From Streptomyces sp. CHD11 (GTDB lineage: Bacteria > Actinomycetota > Actinomycetes > Streptomycetales > Streptomycetaceae), in the NCBI RefSeq assembly GCF_018638295.1, contig NZ_JABTTS010000002.1, positions 310,001 through 374,000 on the forward strand: a stretch of 64,000 bases of DNA. The letters are read 5' to 3'. The position numbers were made by a program, and so were the translations under genes. Below are positions 9,219 through 21,477 of this stretch, in pieces (position 1 is the stretch's first letter; every line of letters begins with the position of its first letter). The notes under the pieces are model-generated. The model searched no databases, was not told the DNA's origin, and saw only the letters and a program-made list of their open reading frames with translations.

Positions 9219-12200
9219 TTGGCCGCCTCGCGCAACGCCTCGACCGCGAATACGAACAACGGTGCCAGCACCGCCCCGCTGCGCATCTCCTTTGCAAAGA
9301 TCAAGGAGCCTCTCGAGGTTCCGAACCTGCTCGCGCTGCAGACCGAGAGCTTCGACTGGCTGCTCGGCAACACCGCCTGGCAGAGTCGGGTCGAGGAGGC
9401 TCTCGAGAACGGGCAGGACGTCCCCACCAAGTCCGGTCTGGAGGAGATCTTCGAAGAGATCTCCCCGATCGAGGACTTCTCCGGGTCGATGTCGCTGACC
9501 TTCCGCGACCACCGCTTCGAGCCGCCGAAGAACTCCATCGACGAGTGCAAGGAGCGCGACTTCACGTACGCGGCACCGCTCTTCGTCACCGCCGAGTTCA
9601 CCAACAACGAGACCGGCGAGATCAAGTCCCAGACGGTCTTCATGGGTGACTTCCCGCTCATGACGAACAAGGGCACCTTCGTCATCAACGGCACCGAGCG
9701 TGTCGTGGTGTCCCAGCTGGTCCGCTCGCCCGGCGTCTACTTCGACTCCTCCATCGACAAGACGTCCGACAAGGACATCTTCTCCGCCAAGATCATCCCG
9801 TCCCGGGGTGCCTGGCTGGAGATGGAGATCGACAAGCGCGACATGGTCGGTGTCCGTATCGACCGCAAGCGCAAGCAGTCCGTCACCGTCCTCCTGAAGG
9901 CGCTCGGCTGGACCACCGAGCAGATCCTCGAGGAGTTCGGCGAGTACGAGTCCATGCGCGCCACCCTGGAGAAGGACCACACCCAGGGCCAGGACGACGC
10001 GCTGCTCGACATCTACCGCAAGCTGCGTCCGGGCGAGCCCCCCACGCGTGAGGCCGCGCAGACGCTGCTCGAGAACCTGTACTTCAACCCCAAGCGCTAC
10101 GACCTGGCCAAGGTCGGCCGCTACAAGGTCAACAAGAAGCTCGGCGGGGACGAGCCGCTGGACGCCGGTGTGCTCACCACCGACGACGTCATCGCCACCA
10201 TCAAGTACCTGGTGAAGCTGCACGCCGGTGAGACCGAGACGGTCGGCGAGTCCGGGCGCTCGATCATCGTCGAGACCGACGACATCGACCACTTCGGCAA
10301 CCGCCGCATCCGTAACGTCGGCGAGCTGATCCAGAACCAGGTCCGTACGGGTCTCGCCCGTATGGAGCGCGTCGTGCGCGAGCGCATGACCACCCAGGAC
10401 GTCGAGGCGATCACGCCGCAGACCCTGATCAACATCCGGCCGGTCGTCGCCTCCATCAAGGAGTTCTTCGGCACCAGCCAGCTGTCCCAGTTCATGGACC
10501 AGAACAACCCGCTGTCGGGTCTGACGCACAAGCGTCGTCTCAACGCGCTCGGCCCGGGTGGTCTCTCCCGTGAGCGGGCCGGCTTCGAGGTCCGTGACGT
10601 GCACCCCTCGCACTACGGCCGCATGTGCCCGATCGAGACGCCGGAAGGCCCGAACATCGGCCTGATCGGCTCGCTCGCCTCCTACGGGCGGATCAACCCG
10701 TTCGGCTTCATCGAGACGCCGTACCGCAAGGTCGTCGACGGCCAGGTCACCGACGACGTCGACTACCTGACCGCCGACGAGGAGGACCGCTTCGTCATCG
10801 CGCAGGCCAACGCGCCGCTCGGCGACGACATGCGCTTCGTCGAGAACCGCATCCTGGTCCGCCGCCGCGGCGGCGAGGTCGACTACGTCCCCGGTGACGA
10901 GGTCGACTACATGGACGTCTCGCCGCGCCAGATGGTGTCGGTCGCGACCGCCATGATCCCGTTCCTCGAGCACGACGACGCCAACCGTGCCCTGATGGGC
11001 GCGAACATGATGCGTCAGGCGGTGCCGCTCATCAAGAGCGAGTCCCCGCTGGTCGGCACCGGCATGGAGTACCGCTCCGCCGCCGACGCCGGCGACGTGG
11101 TCAAGGCCGAGAAGGCGGGTGTGGTCCAGGAGGTCTCCGCCGACTACATCACCACCGCCAACGACGACGGCACGTACATCACGTACCGCCTGGCCAAGTT
11201 CTCCCGGTCCAACCAGGGCACCTCGGTCAACCAGAAGGTCATCGTCGCCGAGGGCGACCGGCTCGTCGAGGGCCAGGTCCTCGCCGACGGTCCGGCCACC
11301 GAGAACGGCGAGATGGCGCTCGGCAAGAACCTGCTGGTCGCGTTCATGCCGTGGGAGGGTCACAACTACGAGGACGCGATCATCCTGTCGCAGCGCCTCG
11401 TGCAGGACGACGTCCTCTCCTCGATCCACATCGAGGAGCACGAGGTCGACGCCCGTGACACCAAGCTGGGCCCGGAGGAGATCACCCGGGACATCCCGAA
11501 CGTCTCCGAGGAGGTCCTCGCCGACCTCGACGAGCGCGGCATCATCCGCATCGGTGCCGAGGTCGTCGCCGGCGACATCCTGGTCGGCAAGGTCACGCCC
11601 AAGGGTGAGACCGAGCTGACCCCGGAGGAGCGCCTGCTCCGTGCGATCTTCGGTGAGAAGGCCCGTGAGGTCCGTGACACCTCGCTGAAGGTCCCGCACG
11701 GCGAGATCGGCAAGGTCATCGGCGTGCGCGTCTTCGACCGCGAGGAGGGCGACGAGCTTCCCCCCGGTGTGAACCAGCTGGTGCGCGTCTACGTCGCGCA
11801 GAAGCGCAAGATCACCGACGGTGACAAGCTCGCCGGCCGGCACGGCAACAAGGGGGTCATCTCCAAGATCCTGCCCATCGAGGACATGCCGTTCCTCGAG
11901 GACGGGACCCCGGTCGACATCATCCTCAACCCGCTCGGTGTGCCGTCCCGGATGAACCCGGGACAGGTCCTGGAGATCCACCTCGGCTGGCTCGCCAGCC
12001 GCGGCTGGGACGTCTCCGGCCTCGCGGACGAGTGGGCCGAGCGGCTCCAGGCCATCGGCGCCGACAAGGTCGAGCCCGGTACCAACGTCGCCACCCCGGT
12101 CTTCGACGGTGCGCGCGAGGACGAGCTCGCCGGTCTGCTCCAGCACACCATCCCGAACCGGGACGGCGAGCGCATGGTGCTCCCGACCGGCAAGGCGCGG

Positions 12201-12704
12201 CTGTACGACGGCCGCTCCGGTGAGCCGTTCCCCGAGCCGATCTCGGTCGGTTACATGTACATCCTGAAGCTGCACCACCTGGTCGACGACAAGCTGCACG
12301 CGCGTTCGACCGGTCCGTACTCCATGATCACCCAGCAGCCGCTGGGTGGTAAGGCTCAGTTCGGTGGACAGCGGTTCGGCGAGATGGAGGTGTGGGCACT
12401 CGAGGCGTACGGCGCCGCCTACGCGCTCCAGGAGCTGCTGACCATCAAGTCCGACGACGTCACCGGCCGCGTGAAGGTCTACGAGGCCATCGTCAAGGGC
12501 GAGAACATCCCCGAGCCCGGCATCCCCGAGTCCTTCAAGGTGCTCATCAAGGAGATGCAGTCCCTGTGCCTGAACGTGGAGGTGCTGTCCAGCGACGGTA
12601 TGTCCATCGAGATGCGTGACACCGACGAGGACGTCTTCCGCGCTGCGGAGGAGCTCGGCATCGACCTGTCCCGGCGCGAGCCGAGCAGCGTCGAAGAGGT
12701 CTGA
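9219..12704 (+). CDS. rpoB: DNA-directed RNA polymerase beta subunit
   Basis: This is a 1161-residue beta subunit. I chose TTG 9219 because GGAAGG lies 8 bases upstream and because it gives residue numbers matching published Streptomyces numbering (rifampicin-region His at 437). The GTG at 9189 has no ribosome-binding site. The rifampicin region [17 protein letters not shown] and [13 protein letters not shown] is intact except that the residue equivalent to E. coli Ser531 is Asn442 (codon AAC at 10542). Downstream catalytic segments such as [11 protein letters not shown] and [15 protein letters not shown] are conserved. Confidence 0.98.
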   Translation: MAASRNASTANTNNGASTAPLRISFAKIKEPLEVPNLLALQTESFDWLLGNTAWQSRVEEALENGQDVPTKSGLEEIFEEISPIEDFSGSMSLTFRDHRFEPPKNSIDECKERDFTYAAPLFVTAEFTNNETGEIKSQTVFMGDFPLMTNKGTFVINGTERVVVSQLVRSPGVYFDSSIDKTSDKDIFSAKIIPSRGAWLEMEIDKRDMVGVRIDRKRKQSVTVLLKALGWTTEQILEEFGEYESMRATLEKDHTQGQDDALLDIYRKLRPGEPPTREAAQTLLENLYFNPKRYDLAKVGRYKVNKKLGGDEPLDAGVLTTDDVIATIKYLVKLHAGETETVGESGRSIIVETDDIDHFGNRRIRNVGELIQNQVRTGLARMERVVRERMTTQDVEAITPQTLINIRPVVASIKEFFGTSQLSQFMDQNNPLSGLTHKRRLNALGPGGLSRERAGFEVRDVHPSHYGRMCPIETPEGPNIGLIGSLASYGRINPFGFIETPYRKVVDGQVTDDVDYLTADEEDRFVIAQANAPLGDDMRFVENRILVRRRGGEVDYVPGDEVDYMDVSPRQMVSVATAMIPFLEHDDANRALMGANMMRQAVPLIKSESPLVGTGMEYRSAADAGDVVKAEKAGVVQEVSADYITTANDDGTYITYRLAKFSRSNQGTSVNQKVIVAEGDRLVEGQVLADGPATENGEMALGKNLLVAFMPWEGHNYEDAIILSQRLVQDDVLSSIHIEEHEVDARDTKLGPEEITRDIPNVSEEVLADLDERGIIRIGAEVVAGDILVGKVTPKGETELTPEERLLRAIFGEKAREVRDTSLKVPHGEIGKVIGVRVFDREEGDELPPGVNQLVRVYVAQKRKITDGDKLAGRHGNKGVISKILPIEDMPFLEDGTPVDIILNPLGVPSRMNPGQVLEIHLGWLASRGWDVSGLADEWAERLQAIGADKVEPGTNVATPVFDGAREDELAGLLQHTIPNRDGERMVLPTGKARLYDGRSGEPFPEPISVGYMYILKLHHLVDDKLHARSTGPYSMITQQPLGGKAQFGGQRFGEMEVWALEAYGAAYALQELLTIKSDDVTGRVKVYEAIVKGENIPEPGIPESFKVLIKEMQSLCLNVEVLSSDGMSIEMRDTDEDVFRAAEELGIDLSRREPSSVEEV

Positions 12705-12799
12705 CGGGAGCGGGGCGGCCTGACCGACGTCGGGCCGCCCGCCCCAGGACCCCCGTTTCAGACCCCAAGACTTACAACCCTGAGAGGGATTGACGCATA

Positions 12800-16714
<3,915 letters not shown>

Positions 16715-16729
16715 GCGGGCAGCTTGATC

Positions 16730-16767
16730 CGAAGGGCGGTCACTCCGTACGGGGTGGCCGCCCTTCG
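16730..16767 (+). terminator. terminator after rpoC
   Basis: CGAAGGGCGGTCACTCC pairs with GGGGTGGCCGCCCTTCG (16730-16746 with 16751-16767), a stem of about 17 pairs with a 4-base loop. No U-run follows, which is common for Streptomyces terminators. Confidence 0.75.
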
Positions 16768-16921
16768 GCGTGCCGGGCCCGTCGGGACGAGCCCGGCGGG
16801 GGTCGGTCGTGGATCACGCGGGTGCGACGGGGGTCCGGTGGAACCAAACTCCCGCTACGGTGCGTTCAAGTGGGTGAATACACTTGTCAGAGATTCCTGT
16901 CCGGCCCCCCGGGAGGCAGCC

Positions 16922-17464
16922 GTGTCGTACCCGACCCCGTGGCAGGGCAACAATCCCCTGCAGGGGCCAGGCGCCCCGTCGATGCTGGCCTCGCACGCCG
17001 ACCGGGAGCGCGCCGTGGACGTCCTGCGGGCCGGGTACGGCGAGGGCAGGCTGGACCACCCCGAATTCGAGAAGCGCGTCGCCCGGGCCTACACCGCCCG
17101 CACCATAGCCGAGCTGTCGCTGCTGGTCGCCGATCTGCCGCAGGGCCCGCAGCCCCAGCAGTTCCAGCCGATGGCGGCCGCGGGGCCGGTCCCGGCGACG
17201 TTTCTGCCCCGGCCGCAGCCGGCGACGAACGGCAAGGCGATCGCCTCCATGGTCTGCGGCGTCCTGTCCCTGGCCACCGGCGGCCTCACCGGTCTCCCGG
17301 CCGTGATCCTCGGCCACATGGCGCAGTCGGAGATCCGCCGCACGGGTGAGGCCGGTGATGGCTTCGTCCTGACCGGGCTGGTGCTCGGCTGGCTGTCGGT
17401 CGCCGGCTGGGTGATCTTCCTGAGCTTCTTCGTCCTGCTGGCCGCGATGGTGGGAACGGGCTGA
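16922..17464 (+). CDS. DUF1707/DUF4190 membrane protein
   Basis: This is a 180-residue protein. Residues about 24-75 (ASHADRERAVDVLRAGYGEGRL onward) form the DUF1707 domain found in many small actinobacterial membrane proteins. A Pro/Gln linker follows, then a DUF4190-type pair of membrane helices (AIASMVCGVLSLATGG and the hydrophobic C-terminus). The function is unknown. GTG 16922 with GGGAGG 7 bases upstream is a much better start than those further 5'. It is the first gene after rpoC and ends convergently with the metalloprotease gene. Confidence 0.85.
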   Translation: MSYPTPWQGNNPLQGPGAPSMLASHADRERAVDVLRAGYGEGRLDHPEFEKRVARAYTARTIAELSLLVADLPQGPQPQQFQPMAAAGPVPATFLPRPQPATNGKAIASMVCGVLSLATGGLTGLPAVILGHMAQSEIRRTGEAGDGFVLTGLVLGWLSVAGWVIFLSFFVLLAAMVGTG

Positions 17465-17507
17465 CCGGGCCCGGCCCGCCCGGACTGTCGTCCGGACGGG
17501 CCGGTCA
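17463..17507. terminator. bidirectional terminator between convergent genes
   Basis: GGCCCGCCCGGA (17473-17484) faces TCCGGACGGGCC (17491-17502) with one mismatch, and the flanking GACCGG/CCGGTC extends the stem. It lies between the stop of the DUF1707 gene and the stop of the M48 gene. Immediately downstream are three tandem copies of a GGTCAGCGGG unit (17503-17540). Confidence 0.6.
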
Positions 17508-17528
17508 GCGGGCTGGTCAGCGGGTCGG

Positions 17529-19235
17529 TCAGCGGGCCGGCTGGAGGTACGGCTGCAGGTGGTGCAACCGGGTGTGGTAGTCCGGGTGCGAGGCCAGCAG
17601 CCTGCTCGTCGAGGTCTCCGCGGCCGGCGGTTTCCCGGCCGCGGCGGCGATCATGGCGGCCTCCCGCTGCTCGTGTTCCTCCTGCTGGTGCATCTTCTGC
17701 AGTACGGCGGCCAGCATCGGGGCGAAGCCGAGCGCGGCGGCGTGCTGGTCGGCGCGGAGTTCGGCACGGCGGCCGACTGCGGCGAGTGCGTACGGCAGGG
17801 CGAGGAACAGCAGCGGCAGCCCGTACAGGGTGCTGATCGAGGCGATGGTGATGCTGCCGACGACGAGGCAGAAGAACGCCACGCCGAGGCAGGAGAACAC
17901 CCGCGACAGCTGGAACATGAACGCGGTGACCAGGCGCACCAGCTGCCAGGCGAACCGGCCGGGCAGTGCGTACCAGTAGCCGAGCAGTGAGGACCAGGCG
18001 TGGCCGCCGACGTGATGGCCCAGCTCGTGGGCCATCACGGCGGCCAGCTCGCCGTTGGGCAGCTGGTGCAGGGCGAACCGGGTGACGCCGACGATGTGCC
18101 CGGCCGCGGCGACGGCGTTGAGACTGTCGCTGTCCTCGATCCACAGCTCGTAGGTGCGGCCGTCGACGCCCGCGCGGGAGGTGACCTCGCGCCAGATCGG
18201 TTCGAGTTTGGCTCGTTCTTGTGGAGTGGGGTAGCGCAAACGGAGCAGATGGCGCGCGAGGGCGCGTTCCGTCGGGCGGTGGAACATGAGTGCGCCGCTG
18301 GCCAGCCAGGCCAGGACGACCACGATGCCGAGGCTGCCGAAGAAGGCCGAGACCAGGCCGACGACGAGGAGGCTGCACAGGAAGTTCGGCAGGTAGAGGA
18401 GCAGGTTGCCGAAGGCGGTGGCGTCGGTGTGGCGCTGCTGACCGGAGATGTGGACCCGGCCGTGGTGATCGGTGTCGATGTGGTGCGGGTGCTGCGGGGA
18501 GTGGGGCCCGGGAGGCGCGGGCGGGGCGGCCTGCGGCGCCGGGAAGGGGCTCGGGTACTGAGGGGCTAGCGAGGCCGGAGCGGGGGAGGGAGCCGAGGCC
18601 GGGGTGGGGTGCTGCTGCGGGTACTGAGGGGGTTGCGCGGTCGCGTCCGGGTACCGCGGGGCCTGCTGGTGAGGGGTCTGCGGGGCCGGGTCCGGGTACC
18701 GCGGGTCCGGGGCCGGGTACTGCGGAGCCTGTATGGGGTGTGGCTGCCGGGGAGGGCCGGCAGCGGAGGGCGGGGCGGCCTGCGGGGCCGGGTGCTGAGG
18801 GGGCTGGGGGGTCTCGTGCGGGTACGGAGGAGCTTGGGGAGCGGAGGTCGGGTACTGCGGGGCCTCCGGGACCGGAGCCGGGTGCTGCGGGACCTGGTTC
18901 GGGTGCGGGTACTGAGAGGTCTGCGGGTACGGAGGGCTCTGCGGGTACGGAGGGCTCTGCGGGTACGGGGGAGCGTCCATACCCGGACGCGGGTACTCGG
19001 GAGCGTCCATGCCGGGACGCTGATGCCGCGGGACGTCTGCGCCCGGGCGCGGGGGCCGGGGGCGCTGCGGGGCCTGCTGGTGCTGGGCGGGGATGTGCGG
19101 CCGGGGAACGGCCGGGGGCGACGGCTGAGGTTCGGGCGAGGGTGCGGACGGGGCTCTGGGGGCGGGCGGCGGCTGTTCGGGGCGGCGGCCGGTCGGCTCC
19201 GGGTGCTCCGCGGGGGTCGGCGGTGGCTTGGTCAT
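17529..19235 (-). CDS. membrane-bound M48 family metalloprotease with proline-rich N-terminus
   Basis: This is a 568-residue protein, the last gene of the five-gene cyclase/PycTM operon and 43 bases after the effector gene. Residues 1 to about 245 are Pro/Gln/Tyr-rich, with many short PQYP and PPYPQ-like repeats. From about 276 there are two membrane helices. The catalytic zinc motif is HELGH at 403-407, then more hydrophobic helices, and ELRAD downstream gives the third Glu ligand typical of HtpX/Ste24-like proteases. It is expected to face the cytoplasm and cleave membrane proteins. ATG 19235 follows GAAGGAAG. Its association with a cyclic-nucleotide effector is unusual and suggests a role in the same response. 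Confidence 0.85.
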   Translation of the reverse strand: MTKPPPTPAEHPEPTGRRPEQPPPAPRAPSAPSPEPQPSPPAVPRPHIPAQHQQAPQRPRPPRPGADVPRHQRPGMDAPEYPRPGMDAPPYPQSPPYPQSPPYPQTSQYPHPNQVPQHPAPVPEAPQYPTSAPQAPPYPHETPQPPQHPAPQAAPPSAAGPPRQPHPIQAPQYPAPDPRYPDPAPQTPHQQAPRYPDATAQPPQYPQQHPTPASAPSPAPASLAPQYPSPFPAPQAAPPAPPGPHSPQHPHHIDTDHHGRVHISGQQRHTDATAFGNLLLYLPNFLCSLLVVGLVSAFFGSLGIVVVLAWLASGALMFHRPTERALARHLLRLRYPTPQERAKLEPIWREVTSRAGVDGRTYELWIEDSDSLNAVAAAGHIVGVTRFALHQLPNGELAAVMAHELGHHVGGHAWSSLLGYWYALPGRFAWQLVRLVTAFMFQLSRVFSCLGVAFFCLVVGSITIASISTLYGLPLLFLALPYALAAVGRRAELRADQHAAALGFAPMLAAVLQKMHQQEEHEQREAAMIAAAAGKPPAAETSTSRLLASHPDYHTRLHHLQPYLQPAR

Positions 19236-19278
19236 GGTTCTTCCTTCGCTGTGACGTGATCGGTGGCGGGCCCGTGGG

Positions 19279-19869
19279 TCAGCCGATCAGCAGGGAGGCC
19301 GGCAGCAGGAGCGTGCCGGCGCAGAAGGCGATGAGGCCGGTACGGATCCACTGGTGCTTGCGCCAGGCGATCCGGCTCGTCTCCGTGAGCGCCGCCGTCA
19401 GACCGGCCACCGGGTCGGCCGCGGTGTCGGTGAGCGCGGTGTCCAGCAGACCCGCCCGCGCGGCCCGCCGGATGTCCCCGAAGTACGACAGCGGCTGCCC
19501 CCGGAACCAGGTCCCGCTGCGGTAGCGGGGCAGTACCGCCAGGAGCAGCGCGCACAGGGAGAGGCCGAGGGACGCGGTCCCGGCCCACCACAGCGTGGCG
19601 CCGGTCGCCGAGAGGGAGCCCGGTGACCAGTCCCGGCCGGCGAGCAGTCCGCTGAACACGCCCGCGGTGATGCCGAGCGCGGCGACCAGGACGGCCGCCT
19701 TGCTGTCGGCGCGGGCTATCTCGGTGCGCAGGTCCCCCAGCAGTCGCTCGCCCACCTGTGCGCGGTACGCGGAGGAGGGTGCGCGCGTGGGGTCCGGAGC
19801 GGGGCCGGGGGTGTCCGGGGTCGCTGTCGTCGTGGGGGTGGGTGCCGGCGGCGCCGGGTCGGCCGTCAT
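19279..19869 (-). CDS. Pycsar-type transmembrane effector (PycTM domain protein)
   Basis: This is a 196-residue membrane protein matching what I know of the Pycsar effector family (formerly DUF5706). A Pro/Thr-rich start (1-30) leads into AQVGERLLGDLRTEIARADSK, followed by a first hydrophobic hairpin (about 58-77 and 91-114). A soluble stretch SYFGDIRRAARAGLL and a C-terminal helix (176-196) follow. In known Pycsar systems such proteins bind cCMP or cUMP made by a dedicated cyclase and damage the inner membrane during phage infection. The start ATG 19869 overlaps the upstream stop (ATGA), indicating translational coupling. The family call rests on recall and hydropathy; a domain search would confirm it. 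Confidence 0.72.
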   Translation of the reverse strand: MTADPAPPAPTPTTTATPDTPGPAPDPTRAPSSAYRAQVGERLLGDLRTEIARADSKAAVLVAALGITAGVFSGLLAGRDWSPGSLSATGATLWWAGTASLGLSLCALLLAVLPRYRSGTWFRGQPLSYFGDIRRAARAGLLDTALTDTAADPVAGLTAALTETSRIAWRKHQWIRTGLIAFCAGTLLLPASLLIG

Positions 19870-21464
19870 GGTCCGTCCTCCCCGGCGGCGGGGTCCCGCG
19901 GGGCGCCGTGCGGCGGCTCCCCCGGGGGTGTTCCGGTGTCGGCCCGGTCGGCGGGGGGAGTGGTGGGAGCGGTGGGGGGCGTGGGCGGGGCCTGGCCGGG
20001 GGCGGTGGGTGTGGTGCCGTAGCCCGGCGGCGGCTGCCACGCGGGCGTGGCGGGTGCGGGCTGCGGGGTGTACGGCGTGGCGGGGACGGTGGGCGTGTAG
20101 GGCGGTGGCACGGGGCTCGCGTACGGTCCGGCCGGAACGGCGGGCGGGGTGTACGGCGCCGGGGGCGGGGTGTACGGCGCTGCCGGGCCGGGAGCCGTGG
20201 GGGGCGGAGCCGGTGTGTGGGCGGTGGGTGGCGCTCCCGGCGTGTGCGGCACGGCGGGAGCGGGGTTCGTGGGGGGCGGCGGTGCGCCCGCGCCCGCGAT
20301 CGGGGCGCCGCCCGGATCCGTGCCGGGGTCCGGAGCGGGCGGGGTGCCCGGGGGGCCGTCCGCCGGCGGCAGCAGGGACGGGTTCTGGGGAACGCCCGGG
20401 AGACGCTGGTTGAGGATGTCGCTCACGGTGCGCAGCGCCAGCTGCTTGGGCCCCTCCAGCTCGAACTTCTCCGCGCCCTCGCTCCCCAGCAGCTCCTTCA
20501 CCAGCTCCATCTGCGCCTGGATCATCCGGAGCTGGTCGTCGCGCATGCTGGTCATCACGAGCCGCGAGTCCTCCGGGTGCTGGGCGAGATGGAGCGCCCA
20601 GGACTGCACACCGCCCTGCGAGAGATGCCACTGGTAGAACTTGATCTTCTCGGCTTCCAGCTGCTGCAGCTCCAGCGCCTGCCGGCCCTCGAGCATCATC
20701 TGGTCGTGCTGCCAGCGCTGCTGTTGAAGGGCCAGCTCCTGCTGCCGGCTCCCGTACGCCATGGCCCGCTCGATCTGGAGTTCGTCCTGTTGCCGGTGGC
20801 GGTGATCCGTCTCGACGTCGACCCGCATGCCCTGCTGCGCCGTGCGGACGTGCTCGGTCGCGGAGTGGTCGATGGCCTGGAGCCGCTGCTGGTGGTCGAT
20901 GTTCGCCTGGTCGCGGCGCACCCGCAGTGTCCAGGTGGCCTGGAGTCCCGCCGCAGCGCCCAGCGGTCCGAGGAGCGTGACCGCCCGCAGCAGTTCCCGC
21001 TCGGCCGCCCCGCTGTCGGCGATGGCGAAGCCGCGGGTGACCGGCCGGGCCGCCTGCTGCAACTCGCCGATGAGCATGGTGGGCACGTCCCTGATGCCGC
21101 TGGCCACGAACCGTCCCGGGTCCAGCACCTGCCAGGAGACGTCCACCTCGGCCGTGAACTCCAGGGCGTCGTTGTCGCTGGGCAGGGTGAAGGCGTCGGT
21201 GAAGGGGTGGACGCCCATGTCCACCTCGTACACCGCGGTGTACCGGCGGGCGGCGATCTCACTGCGGTTCGGTCTGGTCGGCGGCGGATAGGCCTCGTAC
21301 CCGCCCTTCGGGGTGGAGAAGACCAGTGCGTGGTCGATGCGGACCACGTGCTTGATGGACAGCTCGAACCGGGACAGCTGCCGCACGGTGAGCACCGGGT
21401 CGATCAGCCGGGTGTGCCGGTCGCCGGACTGCTGCCACTCGTACGGACGGCGGAAGGAAGGCAT
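19866..21464 (-). CDS. SPFH/Band-7-like protein with central coiled coil
   Basis: This is a 532-residue protein with no signal peptide. Residues about 1-185 read like an SPFH/prohibitin core (VYEVDMGVHPFTDAF, FTAEVDVSWQVLDPGRFV, TWTLRVRRD). Residues about 190-330 are rich in Gln, Glu and Arg with heptad character (QQRLQAIDHS, RQQELALQQQRWQHDQ), a coiled coil. Residues from about 365 to the end are a Pro/Ala/Thr tail. Such proteins often scaffold membrane microdomains or oligomerise. It lies between the P-loop/HEAT gene (13 bases upstream) and the PycTM gene (4-base overlap). The function is inferred from context. Confidence 0.55.
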   Translation of the reverse strand: MPSFRRPYEWQQSGDRHTRLIDPVLTVRQLSRFELSIKHVVRIDHALVFSTPKGGYEAYPPPTRPNRSEIAARRYTAVYEVDMGVHPFTDAFTLPSDNDALEFTAEVDVSWQVLDPGRFVASGIRDVPTMLIGELQQAARPVTRGFAIADSGAAERELLRAVTLLGPLGAAAGLQATWTLRVRRDQANIDHQQRLQAIDHSATEHVRTAQQGMRVDVETDHRHRQQDELQIERAMAYGSRQQELALQQQRWQHDQMMLEGRQALELQQLEAEKIKFYQWHLSQGGVQSWALHLAQHPEDSRLVMTSMRDDQLRMIQAQMELVKELLGSEGAEKFELEGPKQLALRTVSDILNQRLPGVPQNPSLLPPADGPPGTPPAPDPGTDPGGAPIAGAGAPPPPTNPAPAVPHTPGAPPTAHTPAPPPTAPGPAAPYTPPPAPYTPPAVPAGPYASPVPPPYTPTVPATPYTPQPAPATPAWQPPPGYGTTPTAPGQAPPTPPTAPTTPPADRADTGTPPGEPPHGAPRDPAAGEDGP

Positions 21465-21477
21465 GGCGCGTCTTTCG

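Noticed and set aside
9015..12299. 1094-codon minus-strand open frame over rpoB
   Set aside because: It is a shadow of rpoB; its composition (Asp/Leu/Val/Arg-rich) only mirrors rpoB codons. The same holds for the long minus frames over rpoC, fusA and tuf.
17503..17540. Three GGTCAGCGGG tandem units as a CRISPR-like or integration repeat
   Set aside because: The units are contiguous without spacers and lie in a terminator and gene end; simple slippage explains them. No CRISPR array was seen anywhere in the window.
19279..20631. 450-codon frame extending PycTM upstream
   Set aside because: The extension is antisense-like, Arg/Pro-rich sequence in another frame of the SPFH-like gene. ATG 19869 in the ATGA overlap is the natural start.
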